64,000 nt of DNA, from NCBI GenBank assembly GCA_003550325.1, contig QKWP01000058.1:389617-453616 (forward strand), in the 5' to 3' direction. The stretch's first letter is position 1. Every line of letters begins with the position of its first letter. Of this stretch, positions 11,711-23,171 are shown in pieces. The notes beneath the pieces were generated by a model. That model ran no database searches and was not told the DNA's origin. It worked only from the letters and a program-made list of their open reading frames with translations. A program made the position numbers and the translations under genes. The stretch is from Gigaspora rosea (Eukaryota; Glomeromycota; Glomeromycetes; Diversisporales; Gigasporaceae).

Positions 11711-11795
11711 GTCTATAAGTGATTTACATAGTAATTTGCATCACACTACACTATGATCATGCATCAGCTGACTGGCAGATCATCAATTAATATAT

Positions 11796-12399
11796 CTTTG
11801 CTCAATAAATATACTTTTGTTATTTAATAAATATAAATTGAACCACTCTAGTGAAGTAATGATCTACTTCCACACCACTTTATATCTTCTCAGACCCTTA
11901 CAAGATCTCTGTTGCTATGTGCTATATTGCAAGTACTTTATTGAAAGCTATAATCACTTGTAACAGGACCTCAAATAATTTATATAAGGTCATATTTGAA
12001 AAATTGCTAATGGAGGCCCTTTTTTAAAAAAGGTAATATTTGAAAAGTAGATATTGAATAAAAAGGTTATATTAGAAAACAGCTAATTGGCAAAACAGGT
12101 ATATTAAAAGAATGCTAATGGGTAATTTTTATAAATCTTATATTTGAAATTTGCTAATGAAAAATTTAGGCCATGACACAGGTCAGATAATAGTAACCCA
12201 GTAGGTAAAAAATGCAAAAAATGAAAAATAGCAAAAATTAGAAAATTTGCAAAAAATAGAAAAACGAATTATAATTAAAATCACCTATGGTAATAATCAC
12301 CATATTATACGGTAAAATCATGTGTAACATTAAATTAAATAAATAAAATTTTTGATATAATTTTTTACTTTTTTTTCAGAACTTCTTAAAAGTCGTTGT
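11796..12399. other. AT-rich non-coding
   Basis: Degenerate short repeats of the type TATTTGAAA...TGCTAATGG recur from about 11990 to 12170. No gene signal. Confidence 0.4.
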
Positions 12400-12545
12400 T
12401 TTTTTTAGTGTCATCGTTTGTCCCTGGTGTCTTCTTTCGTACCTTGAGTCGTTTGTCTTGGAGTCATCATTCAGCTTGGAGTCGCCATTTGTCTTGCAAT
12501 CGTCATTCTGGAGCCGTCATTTGCCTTGGAGTCGTCGCTGTTGAC
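12400..12545. repeat. Minisatellite, TTGGAGTCGTCAT-like units
   Basis: Imperfect 20-30 bp units built on CTTGGAGTCGTCATTTG. It leads directly into the intron-like tandem repeat. Confidence 0.55.
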
Positions 12546-13260
12546 TGGAATACTTAGCTGTCATATTGGAGCTAAGTATTCAAATTTGTTTTCTTGTTTT
12601 AATGTTGTATTTCGCAGTACTAACTAGCTCTTTTTTCAACTTTTTTCAGGTAACAAGTGTTGTTTGGGATAGATTACTGAAATACGTTTGGGTATTTGTC
12701 ACGTTATCGTGTTTGCATATGCTTGTGATTCACTGCGTTATTGGTACGTCGAATTGGACTTGAGTTAAGTATTCTTTTTTTCCTTTTTTGTGTTTTCGCA
12801 GTACTAACTAGCTCTATAAGTTTCTGGAATACGATCTTTGTTGTGTGCTGAATATTTGTCGCATTATATTTGGCTTGGTCTTGTTGTGTTTGATGTTGCG
12901 TTGGTGATTTAATGCACTATTGGTATGTCAGGTTTGACTTTAAAGCTAAGTATTCGTTTTTTTCAGTATTTTGTTCTCGAAGTATTAACTAACTCTTTAT
13001 TTTAGGTGATAGTGGTTATTGGAATGCGTTTGTCATTGGTGCTAACATATGTGCATTGTGTGTTCATCGTTTTAGCACTGTGCTAGTGATTTACTGCATT
13101 GTTAGTACGTCGAACTAGACTTTGGAGCTAAGTATTCATTTTTTTTTATTCTTTTTTGTTTAGTTATTTTCTAGAAATACTAACTGCCTTTTTTAGGTAA
13201 CGGCTGTTCAAATAGGTTATGGGGGTTTTATTTGATTTATTGTTTTCGCGACTTCATAGC
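12546..13260 (+). repeat. Tandem repeat with intron-like signals
   Basis: Four diverged copies of a roughly 180-200 bp unit. Each carries GAGCTAAGTATTC or a variant (12571, 12774, 12955, 13127), a T-rich run, TACTAAC (12618, 12802, 13188; TATTAAC at 12983), then a second pyrimidine run ending in AG. That is a branch point and acceptor layout. The 5' signal is GCTAAGTAT in three copies and GTTAAGTAT in one, so true splicing is uncertain. No long frame runs through the exon-like parts. Confidence 0.6.
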
Positions 13261-13649
13261 TAAGATTTTGTTGTTTTTGAATTAGGTTAGGATTAGGGTT
13301 AGGATTTGGGTTGAATTATATTAGACTGAGAGTTTAGTAAAAATGAGCGAAGTGGAGGCGATAGCTGAAGAGAGCGATTCAGAAGTATTTGCATTGTGCA
13401 AGTTAATAAAAATTTATATATTATATTGTTATTTTCATATGTAATAATAAAAGGATTTACGGTAGTGATTATGACATTTATACGTGCGTTTTGATTGGTC
13501 AAATTACAATCACGTGATATAGGCGATTGTCAGCATAAAATTTTTGGTTATACAAAAAGTGTGGTGATGGTCACCACTGGTTATAGTTAGAAATATTCTA
13601 AAAAAAATAGTATAAAATAATTTTTTTTTAAGTTTTATTCAAATTTTAT

Positions 13650-14018
13650 GGGATATATATTTATGTTTATAATCTATAGCAGCTTATGGATTAAATGGGC
13701 TTAATAAATTTTGAACTTGTTTTTTTTGTTTTTTTTTGTTAGAGAATGTAAATATTGTTTTTTTTTAAAAAATAATAATTCAATTTTTTTTAGAAAATAT
13801 AAATTGGGGGTATTTTTTAGAGAACGTAAATCTAGATTATATATTTATGTTTATGATCTATAGTAGCTTATGGATTAAATGGGCTTAATAAATTTTGAAC
13901 TTGTTTTTTTTGGTTTTTTTTGTTAGAGAATGTAAATATTGTTTTTTTTTAAAAAATAATAATTCAATTTTTTTTTTAGAAAATATAAATTGGGGTATTT
14001 TTTAGAGAACGTAAATCT
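13650..14018. repeat. 184-bp direct tandem duplication
   Basis: TTATGGATTAAATGGGCTTA occurs 184 bp apart (near 13685 and 13869) inside two very similar copies rich in T-runs. Confidence 0.8.
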
Positions 14019-14646
14019 AGATTTTTTTTTTTAGAAAAGGTAAATCTGTAGAGTTTTTTTAATGAACATTATATAGTACACACTGTCAAACCCAATTTTG
14101 TCAAAACTAATAACCTTCTATAACTAATAAAAAATTGATTCACCATATTGGTTTCATAATTCAAATCTGATAACCTGTTATTTCTAATAACTGATACTCA
14201 AAATATCAGATATCTATAAAATATCAAGTTTGTAAGGTAAAATTAATCGATTTAATTAGCTCAAATCTTATTTTATATAACTAAATATATATGTATAAAT
14301 GTAATTTAGCCAATTATATTTAGATAGAATTATGTGACCATTAGGTCATTAGTATCTTAAATTCAATAACTTCTCAAAGCTAATACAAAACTTTTTCACT
14401 ATGCATACTGGTTTTAACAGGTGAACTGTATTTCAAAAAATAGAAAGTTGAGTAAAAGTTCTATTTGATGTTTAAAATCTAGATTATATTTACCAATATA
14501 AAAGTGCTAACCAAAAAAAATCTACTATGATACTCAAATATAAGCTCATATAGATTATTTGGGTCCTTTTGTAACAGTACTAATGTTTTTCAAAATATAC
14601 ATAATACACAGAAACGTTATTTTGAATTTTAGCCAAATTTAATAAA
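14019..14646. other. AT-rich non-coding
   Basis: No frame, repeat or RNA signal that I can support. Confidence 0.4.
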
Positions 14647-14648
14647 TA

Positions 14649-14846
14649 CAGTCAGACCTCTCTAAATGCATAGCATTGGGACTGTAGTAAAAATTTTAAA
14701 AACATGCATTTAGAGAGATTATGCATTTAGAGTAGTAAAAATCTATAAGTGTTATATTAAGTCAGGCTAAAAAAAGGTATGCATTTAGAGAGATTTTACT
14801 TAGATATGCATTTAGAAAGTTGTATTTAGGGAGGGAGGTCCAACTG
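14649..14846. mobile_element. TA-flanked pogo/Tigger-like MITE
   Basis: Starts CAGTCAGACCTCTCTAAATG and ends with the inverse of CAGTTGGACCTCCC, with TA on both sides (14647-14648 and 14847-14848). An internal ATGCATTTAGAGAGAT word recurs. No frame. Confidence 0.7.
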
Positions 14847-14866
14847 TACAACTAATTGTAATTATT

Positions 14867-15092
14867 GTTGCAGCTGATGCTGAAAACAGCTGATGCTGAA
14901 ATTTGTAATCTCAATTTGAAACTATAAGCTCTGCTAAAATCTACAAATATGCTTTAAATATCAAATCTACTCCCAAACCTCACTCTAACTCTATAAGACA
15001 AAAACAAAAAAATTACCACAAAAAAATTTTAAAATTTCATATCAAAGTAGGTCAAAATTTCAGCATCAGCTGTTTTTAGCATCAGCTGCGAC
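14867..15092. mobile_element. 226-bp TIR element, family member 1
   Basis: TIR GTTGCAGCTGATGCTGAAA (the AGCTGATGCTGAAA core is doubled at each end) against GCATCAGCTGCGAC. The direct repeat AATTATT flanks both sides (14860-14866, 15093-15099). A second member is at 37776-37954. Confidence 0.75.
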
Positions 15093-15099
15093 AATTATT

Positions 15100-15639
15100 T
15101 ATTATTAAAATTATTTAGTTGAACTTAAATATAATTGCTATAGCATAAATGAAAAAATATGCTTTAATAAATATTATATATAGGTGTATTAATAGAAATT
15201 AAGTTAAATTTTTTTATATTTATTTATGCTTTTATAGATAATATTAGAACATTAGTTATAGATCCAAAAAGTTACATACTGTATATTTTAATATATGTAT
15301 AGTATAAGATATTTTAAGGATGGCAATTATTTCACTAACAATTACTTTATTAATAAGAAAACCAAAATATACATAGATAGATCAGATATTAATTTGCTTA
15401 TTTTTAATGTTTTTATTATTCTCGCTCGGATCTATTTATTGATATTATAAAAGAACACAGTAGGAGTAGTGCCACACTGTGGCTATAGATGCCTAACTTC
15501 TAATTATACAAAATACTCAACTTAATGCGCGCATACAAAGTATTGCATAATGATCACATGATGACAAAAAAGAGGATCGAACACATGTATGATATGCCAA
15601 TGTGGTCAAAATGCAAAGGGCGTGCACATCATTGTAGTA
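15100..15639. other. Non-coding; shared repeat fragment
   Basis: A roughly 50-bp piece beginning TTATTCTCGCTCGGATCT at about 15417 recurs at about 19372, and TTTTAATATATGTATAGTAT near 15286 recurs near 21995. These are remnants of a dispersed repeat. No gene is supported. Confidence 0.45.
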
Positions 15640-15938
15640 CAGTCAGACTCCCTATAGTCACACCCCATTTAGTCACACCTCTATTTGAGCACCCGATTTT
15701 GTGCGAAGGACTCAAACATAGTAAAAAAACCTCATTATAGTCACAAATCGCTTATAATCACTATCACCATGAAAATTTGATTTTTTAACAATTTTATTAA
15801 TAAAAAACCCTCATTATAGTCACCAATTTTTAACTAAATATGGATTATATAATCTGATTGGCCAATTTTCATATTCACGTATATTTAAAATTATCTATTA
15901 ATTGATAATCCGCCTGTCAACTAGAGAGTGATCCTATA

Positions 15939-16498
15939 GGCGAAATGTGGAGTGCTTCCATCTAAACCTTTTTTCCTTACTAAGTTAACTATACATGTCC
16001 ACTAATTGAAAGTTGTAGAGCTCATCAAGACGCATCTAACAGTGGTTAGATCATTCAAATCGGCACAGTGGATGGCGAGTTATCGTCGAAAAACGATTGG
16101 CCGACTATATAAAAATCCGTGCCGGAGTGCTTCCATCTAAAACTTTTTTTCTTACTAAGTTAACGATACATGGCCACTAATTAAATGTTGTAGAGCTCGT
16201 CGAGACGCATCTAACGGTGGTTAGATCATCCAAATCGACCCAGTGGATGGGGAGATATCGTCGAAAACGATTGGCCGACTATATAAAATCTCTTATGTAA
16301 ACAAATATTGTTTACATAGAGATTTTATATAGTTGTCCAATCGTTTTTCGACGATATCTCGCTATCCACTGGGTCGATTTGGATGATCTAACCACCGTTA
16401 GATGCGTCTCGACGAGCTCTACAACTTTCAATTAGTGGGCATGTATCGTTAATTTAGTAAGAAAAATAGTTTAAGATAGAAGCACGCCACATTTCGCC
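15939..16498. mobile_element. Nested hairpin element
   Basis: The ends GGCGAAATGTGGAGTGCTTC and GAAGCACGCCACATTTCGCC are inverted. The interior (GTTGTAGAGCTC, CATCTAACGGTGGTTAGATC, AACGATTGGCCGACTAT) is homologous to the MITE pair at 10960-11710. The left third is partly duplicated (the GAGTGCTTCCATCTAAA word occurs twice). Confidence 0.65.
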
Positions 16499-16520
16499 AT
16501 AATGAGGTATTTTATTTATA

Positions 16521-16961
16521 CAGTACAGGACAGCGAAAACCATCCATTTTTTTTGGCATTGTTTAAAGTCAAATAATTTCACAACAAGTAATTATTTTAA
16601 AAATCCCTCTTACAAATTTTTTATTTGTAACCTAAACTACAAATCCGCAAGACAGATTTTTGATATCTTGCTTTTTAAAGAAATTATAAGGGTTTAAAGT
16701 CCAGCAACTTTAATAGTAAAGCAGAAATTTGGCGCAGGACAATTGACCAATCAGATTTATGCTAATCACATGCTCGTGATTTGATTGGTTAATTTTATTA
16801 TTAAAAATCCAAAATTTGGCGCTTATTATCTAAAAAAATCAATTTTATATTTTTAACCAATCAAAATTTTGTTACACAAAAATTAGCCAATTATAATTGT
16901 TATAAAATTCTCAAATTTGGCGCCCTAAAAAAAATTGGATGGTTTTTGCTGTCCGGTACTG
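16521..16961. mobile_element. Nested TA-flanked MITE
   Basis: The left end CAGTACAGGACAGCGAAAAC is mirrored by the right end TTTTTGCTGTCCGGTACTG, with TA on both sides. The arms include AACCATCCA/TGGATGGTT. The core has several inverted TTGGCGC words. Confidence 0.7.
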
Positions 16962-17219
16962 TAGTCACACCTCTTTACAATCACCAAAATAGGGTGCGAC
17001 GGACTTGGTGATTATAGAGAGGGACGACTGTACTACTTTCTTTACTATAATTTTTCATATTTCTACTAATAACATCAGATGAGTGTCATGGAGCAAGTTG
17101 CTGAGCAAGGCCACCTACAAGTTAGCAAGCACGTCCCCGAGCATCTTCTTGTTCATTCTTCTCATATTTCTATTCTCTTATTGCATCTCATATTTCCTTT
17201 CTTCCTCCTATATCTTATA

Positions 17220-19130
17220 ACTCAATTTTTTTTTTCCTATTCTCGTTCCCTTCTTTTCTATTTTTGCTTTTTTTTACTTTTCTTTTTTCTTTCTTTTTTT
17301 TCCCTTTCTTTTCTTCTTTTTCTTTTCTCTTCACTTTTCTTTTCTCTTCTTTCCTTTTTTCTTCTCTTCCTTTTCTTTTCCTTTTCATTCTCTAATAAAA
17401 ACCTCATTAAATTAAAGATTGTGTTAGTGCATTGTAGAAGCAATAAACAGTAAAAGTAGTATTATATAATAAGTTATACTTCCCAAATCACATTATTTTG
17501 AAGTAGAGATGCTAAATTTCTCATTTCCATACTAATATCAATGAGCTGTTTTTTTTTTTTTTTTTACTCTTTCACTTTTTTTTCCTCTTTTTTTCCTCTT
17601 TTCTTTCCGATTTTTACTTTTCTTTTCTCTTTCACTTGTCTTTTTTTTTTTTTTCTTTTTACTATTCTTTCCTCTTTTACTTTTCTTTCCTCTTTCACTT
17701 TTCTTTTCTCTTTTACTTTTCTTTCCTCTTTCACTTTTCTTTCCTTTTCACTTTTCTTTCCTCTTTCACTTTCTTTCCTCTTTTACTTTTCTTGCTTTTT
17801 TCATTCCCCTTTTTTCTTCATTTTCTTTTCACTTTCTTTTCCTTTTATTTTTCTTTTCCCTCCATTTTCCTTTCCTTTATTTTCCTTTTTTCTTTCACTC
17901 TCTTTTCACTTTCTTTTCACTTTTTTCTTCACTTTTTCTTTTCCTTTTCATTTCTCTAATAAAACCTCATTTAGTTAAAAATTGTGTTAGTGCATTGTGG
18001 AAGTGATAAGCAGTAAAAGTAGTTTTATATAATAAGTTATACTTTCCAAATTATAATATTTTGAAGTAGAGCGCTAAATTGCCCATTTCTATATACTAAT
18101 ATCAATAGGCTGTTTTTTTTCACTTTTCTTTTCCTTTCTCTTTCATTTTCTTTCCTCTTTCCCTTTTCTTTACTCTTTCACTTTCTTTCCTCCTTTACTT
18201 TTCTTTTTTCTCCTTTTAATTTTCTTTCCTTTTCACTTTTTTTTTTTTCCTTTCACTTTTCTTCCTTTTTCACTTTTCTTTCCTCTTTCACTTTTCTTTT
18301 CACTTTTACTTTTCTTTCCTCTCCTTTTACTTTTTTTCTTCTCCTTGCACTTTTCTTTCTTCTCCTTGCACTTTTTTTTTCTCTTCTTTCACTTTGTTTC
18401 CTCATTTATTCATTTTTTCATTTTTTTTTTTTTTTTTTTTNAGGCAGCGAAAAAATAGCACTTATCGCTCCAAAAATACTCTCTTATCCTTTTATATTTT
18501 TTCTACTTCCCTCATCCCTTTTTTCTTCATTTTCTTTTCACTTTTCTTTTCCTTTTATTTTTCTTTTCCCACCATTTTCCTTTTCTTTACTTTCCTTTTT
18601 TCTTTCACTCTCTTTTCACTTTCTTTTCACTTTTTTCTTCTCTTTTTCTTTCCCTTTTCATTTCTCTAATAAAACCTCATTTAGTTAAAAATTGTGTTAG
18701 TGCATTGTAGAAGTAATAAGCAGTAAAAGTAGTATTATATAATAAGTTATACTTTCCAAATCATAATATTTTGAAGTAGAGCTGCTAAATTGCCCATTTC
18801 TATATACTAATATCAATGGGCTGTTTTTTTCACTTTTCTTTTTCTTTCTCCTTTCCTCTTTCCCTTTTCTTTACTCTTTCACTTTCTTTCCTCCTTTACT
18901 TTTCTTTCCTCTCCTTTTACTTTTCTTTCCTTTTCTTTCACTTTTCTTTATTTTTTCTTTCACTTTTCTTCCTTTTTTACTTTTCTTTTCTCTTTCACTT
19001 TTCTTTTTACTTTTACTTTTCTTTCCTCTCCTTTTACTTTTTGTTCTTCTCCTTGCACTTTTCTTTCTTCTCCTTGCACTTTTTTTTCCTCTTCTTTCAC
19101 TTTGGTTTCCCCATTTATTCATTTTTTCAA
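17220..19130 (+). repeat. Long pyrimidine-only tracts with triplicated spacer
   Basis: The plus strand is almost pure T and C over about 17220-17395, 17550-17955, 18110-18660 and 18825-19130. Each tract is separated by a near-identical spacer of about 160 bp starting CTAATAAAACCTCATT (17392, 17956, 18666). One undetermined base (N, 18441) lies inside. The Phe/Ser-rich frames here are compositional artefacts. Confidence 0.8.
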
Positions 19131-19164
19131 ATTTTTTTTTTTTGGGAGGGCTGGGTAGGAGTAA

Positions 19165-19372
19165 CCACAAAAGAGCCAGACTAAAGTCAGACAGCGAAGA
19201 AAAGCACTTATCGCTCCAAAAATACTTTTTTATCCTTTTATATTTTTTCTATTTCCCTCATATTCCCTAACTAACCATAAATAGCAATTTCATTATCCTA
19301 TTTTTGGGGCTTTGCTACATGTGAAGATCCTCGCGATAATATAAGCATGACTTTTGTCATGCGTCAGGTTAT
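19165..19372 (+). mobile_element. Dispersed element end with terminal hairpin, copy 1
   Basis: Roughly 208 bp shared with 21402-21613, from CCACRAAAGAGCCAGACTAA to the hairpin GCATGAC-TTTT-GTCATGC (19345-19362) followed by GTCAGGTTAT. A 3'-terminal hairpin resembles Helitron ends, but the canonical CTRR end is not seen. A truncated copy of the left part lies at 18443-18515. Confidence 0.55.
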
Positions 19373-19805
19373 TATTCTCGCTCGGATCTGTTTATTGACA
19401 TTATAAAAGAACACAGTGTGAGAAAAAAGAGAATCGTTGAGTTGACAAACTTAGACAATCTATTAAATAGCATCCATTCAATTACATCTTTATATCTCTG
19501 GTTCTCAGTTGGAATGTTTCCATGTAATCGTTGATATTTTATTTCCACTCGTCCATCTTGTTCTTTATCAAAATCACATAATAGGCCCATGCTGATTGAA
19601 CATTATCTCTATTACAATGTGCCAATTTTCCAATTTCCTTCAATGCCAATTCCGTAACAACTAGTGATGTTCTATGAATTTTTTTTTTATAGCATACAGT
19701 ACATACAGTACGTACAGTACATATAGTTGTATAGTGTATATAGTATGTGAAATATGTATAGTATGCATATAATATATAAACTATCTTATATACAAAATTT
19801 TGCAA
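19372..19805 (-). pseudogene. Possible broken coding remnant, unknown
   Basis: Two overlapping minus-strand frames (19805-19539 and 19590-19372) have non-repetitive composition. The stretch ALKEIGKLAHCNRDNVQSAW reads like a real helical domain. I do not recognise the family. It has no proper start, and its downstream end falls in a dispersed repeat, so it is probably a fragment of an old mobile-element or host gene. Confidence 0.3.
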
Positions 19806-21401
19806 GGAATAATTTGCTTAGGAAATAAAGGGTGGTTTCATAAGAGAAAATTTTAGATATAAATAGTTTTATGTTTTGTTCTAGAATATTCTATTTTTTT
19901 TTGGCTGTACTATATGCGGCACATTACTGGTAATATCACCATAGCTGATAGGTAGTTTTCCAAATTTCTATTGAATTACGTGCCTTAGCAGATCTAGATA
20001 ACATGTAAATGCTTTATACTTATCAATTCCACAATAACAATATTCAACTAAATGCATTCTGTTAGGATTATTCATACCTACTGATTTTTAGGAATATATG
20101 AATGGTTGTTTATTATCATTTTCAACTCATATTCCATATTTGTAACCAAAACCAATAACCAACAAATAATTTCCATGTTGTTCTTTTCATTCTTTAACTG
20201 TTGGCTATGACGGTCCATTATTTTAGGCTGGAGATAATTTTTTTTAACATGTGATTAGTATGATTAGTACATGATCATGAGCCAAGTAATGACCAATATT
20301 GGTCAAAACAGCAGTGTGGAATTGAAGAATGTGCATGTAGAAAGATAGTAGAATCACGTGTTCGTCTATTTGGTAGGTCAAAGTTCCGGATCATTCGAGT
20401 TCAATATCCGCCGAATTCGTATTCTCTTTTTTTTTTTTTTTTGCAACTCTTTTGCAACCATTGTACCCAGCCTCTTGCACACTACTAACATATTTTCTAT
20501 GTGCTTGTATATAATTTTCAACCTTTAATCATTTCCTTTATCAGGTTAGCACCACATGAGCTCGCTGCACAGAATGTGGCAGCATCAATCGTATGACTGC
20601 TTCGCTTTTTGATCACGTGATTTGCTGTCATTTTGCCTTAATTTGGCTATTGGGCCATGCCCCTTTTCTCTTCTCTTTTTTTTTTTATAGAAGGTATTTC
20701 ATACACACTGCGATTTGGAATTATCTGGTCTAAAAACCAGAACTCAGGTTGTGGTGTGAGTTGTGCACAATCGAATTGACACAAGCTATGGAAATTTTCG
20801 TAAGTTATCAAATTTGTGTGGATTGGTACTTGTTGGTGGTTTATCGCTTGCACGCTGCAGGTCAGCTGACAATATGATATTGATAGCTATAATTAATTTT
20901 TTTTTCATTTGCATTGTTCGTGCAACCTTTAATAGGTTATTCATTGCCATATACGGAAGTTCATTAACTCATAGTCGGCTTGATTATGCGGCCCCAAACT
21001 TGATTACTCAGATTCATTCTTTGTTTCCGTCATCCCATGTATTTATCAAATATTTTTTTTTCAACTTAATCGATTCGAACGATTCCAATTTTTACTTTTT
21101 CCATTTGATAAATCATCACAACAAATTAACGACTACAATTTCTACTTCTTCCATTTGTAAATTATTCGACAAATTAATGACTAATGCATTTTTTGCAATT
21201 GTTTTTTATTGTTTTTTTTTGAAGTTCATTTCCAATTCATTACAAAAGTACAAGGATCTGTATCTTGATAATTGCTGAATGTTTTTTAACTATTTTTGTA
21301 TTTGGTGATTAACCTTTAATGATTATATTAATCTTTGTTAACAAGAAGTCCAAAGATTATTATTAGATCATTGTTTTGTGTTATATTTCGAAGTGAGGCA
21401 C
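19806..21401. other. No supported gene
   Basis: Mixed composition with T-runs. A 171-codon plus-strand frame (20763-21278) is Phe/Ile/Asn-rich and contains a tandem nucleotide repeat (ATTTCTACTTCTTCCATTTG-like words near 21085 and 21138). I see no domain or splice context and do not call it a gene. Confidence 0.35.
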
Positions 21402-21613
21402 CCACGAAAGAGCCAGACTAAAGTCAGGCAGCGAAGAAAAATCACTTATCACCCCAAAAATACTTTCTTATCCTTTTATATTTCCTCTATTTCCCTCATA
21501 TTCCCTAACTAGCCATAAATAGCAATTTCATAATCCTATCTTTGGGGCTTTGCTACATGTGAAGATCCTCGCTATAATAACCTAAGCATGACTTTTGTCA
21601 TGCGTCAGGTTAT
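21402..21613 (+). mobile_element. Dispersed element end with terminal hairpin, copy 2
   Basis: Second copy of the 19165-19372 unit, with the same hairpin at 21586-21603 and a different sequence immediately after GTCAGGTTAT. This marks that point as the element boundary. Confidence 0.55.
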
Positions 21614-21719
21614 ACAGATCTTTTCTATTTATAGTATTTTTTGCTTATTTTTGAGGGGTTTGCAGATCTTTCTATTTTTGGTAATTTTATAATTAACCTG
21701 AATTATCTATGTATATTTT

Positions 21720-21991
21720 GGGTCCTCATTAACATGCAATTTCACTGACAAATTATTCATTTTACTGACAGTTTATTTTATCAAAGCTCAATTTACTGAC
21801 AAAGTAATTCTGGTTACTGTTATTAGTATTAGAGTAGAATTATTGTTAAGTTAGTGTGCTTTTTAAAAAAAACTTGCCAGTAAAATAAGTTTTGGTGAAA
21901 TAACCTGTTAGTAAAATGAACTTGTTGGTTAATAATTTGTCAGTAAAATAAAGTATCAATGAAGTGGTTGTCAGTAAAATAATATGGACCC
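21720..21991. mobile_element. MITE with TTTACTGACA subterminal repeats
   Basis: Left GGGTCCTCATT and right AATATGGACCC are inverted. Several TTTTACTGACA words on the left face TGTCAGTAAAA words on the right. About 270 bp, non-coding. Confidence 0.6.
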
Positions 21992-23171
21992 ATATTTTAA
22001 TATATGTATAGTATAAGATATATTTTTAAAAATTTTTTTAGTAAGCATAATTGAGAACATAAATAATAGGTTAAAAACACTTATAGCTATTATGCTGTTC
22101 TTATGAGAATAGTGTTTGAGCCCAAAATTTTAAATACTGGTTTGTATAGCTGTTTTTGTTATAAACTAGTTTTTTATTTCTTTTATGAGGTCCTGCCAAA
22201 TTTTTTTTTAGTATATCTATTATAACTTTTTTTCTAGATCTTTAAACTATATAGCTTTTTTTAATAGTTTAGGTTCTTTGCTTTTTTAACTTGCTTTCAT
22301 ATTAGTAGCTTGCTACATTCTTTATCAAGTACCTGTTCTAATATAAAAATATGCAAATTGCTATTTTGGCAAAACTGCTTATATTCTCTTTTTTAATTAG
22401 GTCTACTATCTTACTTTCTTCTTCAGATAGTTTTAATTTCTTCTTTAGCTTATGTGATTCAAAATTGGTATTTAGTTTTTTAGCTTATCTTATTATTTTC
22501 AAATTTAAGTTCTTTTATACTTTTATTTTTTCAAATTTTGATACATCTCTTCATAAAATGCTCACAATATTTTTGCAATCCAATTGTGCCTAGTAAAGTC
22601 TTAGCAAAGTTATTGCTTCTGTCTTACTATTGTTACAGTTGAATCTCTCTAAACTAATATACATGGTAGTCTGGGTGTATTTGCTCAAAGGTTCATATTC
22701 CTTTTTCCATCTTTCTGTCATTTCTGCAACCTTAACATTTCTTTTCTAAAAATATTTTAAGTGAGCATTTTGCTTTACTTTACTTAGTATAAAAAAATAT
22801 CTGCTGTCTATTGGACTGTGCAAAATTATATTGCAATGTGAAGGTAACTAAATAGGTACAAGTCTTTAGTAATCGAAGAATTAGGTTAATGTTAAAATTT
22901 AGTTGGTATTTGTAGTGGTACCATCATGCCGAGTTAACTTATATGGTTGACGTTAAAAAGTTACATGAATTTGGTAGTAAATTATGGGATGCAGATTTAT
23001 CTGTTATGATTAATTAGGCATTTATTATAAAAAGAATGTGAATTTATGTTAGAGAAGAATTTAGGAAGCGTGTCTTCTTCTTAAGTAAGGGCAAGAGCAA
23101 GCACTTATATACATGTTAATTTCTTGAAGCGTGATCAACGTATTCATGGGTGTCACATGTTTAATGATTGA
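21992..23171. other. No supported gene; weak minus-strand coding traces
   Basis: Between about 22720 and 22320 the minus strand gives broken frames rich in Lys/Glu (for example KLKKKLKLSEEESKIVDLIK) separated by stops. This could be a degenerate retroelement or host-gene fragment. The rest shows nothing. Confidence 0.3.

Larger units (their letters stand above)
8615..11795. mobile_element. Outer foldback element, host of nested insertions
   Basis: The left segment (about 8620-8673, with CACCAGTCAACTGATGCAT and CATAGTGTA) recurs inverted at about 11740-11795 (ATGCATCAGCTGACTGGCAG). The inner arms GTGATGCAAATTACTAT near 10928 and ATAGTAATTTGCATCAC near 11735 continue the same palindrome. A second large element (8674-10921) interrupts the left arm. 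No coding region is present. End points are approximate. Confidence 0.65.
15640..17030. mobile_element. TA-flanked MITE carrying two nested elements
   Basis: The ends CAGTCAGACTCCCTATAGTC and the inverse of CAGTCGTCCCTCTCTATAAT are flanked by TA (15638-15639, 17031-17032), pogo/Tigger-like. Subterminal ATAGTCACACC words recur inverted. The interior is filled by two other inverted-repeat elements. Confidence 0.65.

Noticed and set aside
13285-13320. TTAGGG-like words as a telomere remnant (also near 37845, 51360 and 62890)
   Set aside because: Only a few irregular units (TTAGGTTAGGATTAGGGTTAGG); no array. One occurrence is simply inside a MITE interior.
17079-19184. Several long plus-strand frames rich in Phe, Ser and Leu, and Lys/Arg/Glu-rich frames on the other strand
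   Set aside because: They are direct readings of T/C-only DNA. They follow the nucleotide repeat, have no domain, and appear in two frames at once.
20763-21278. 171-codon plus-strand frame
   Set aside because: Phe/Asn-rich, covers a tandem nucleotide repeat, and shows no signal peptide pattern, domain or splice partner that I could support.
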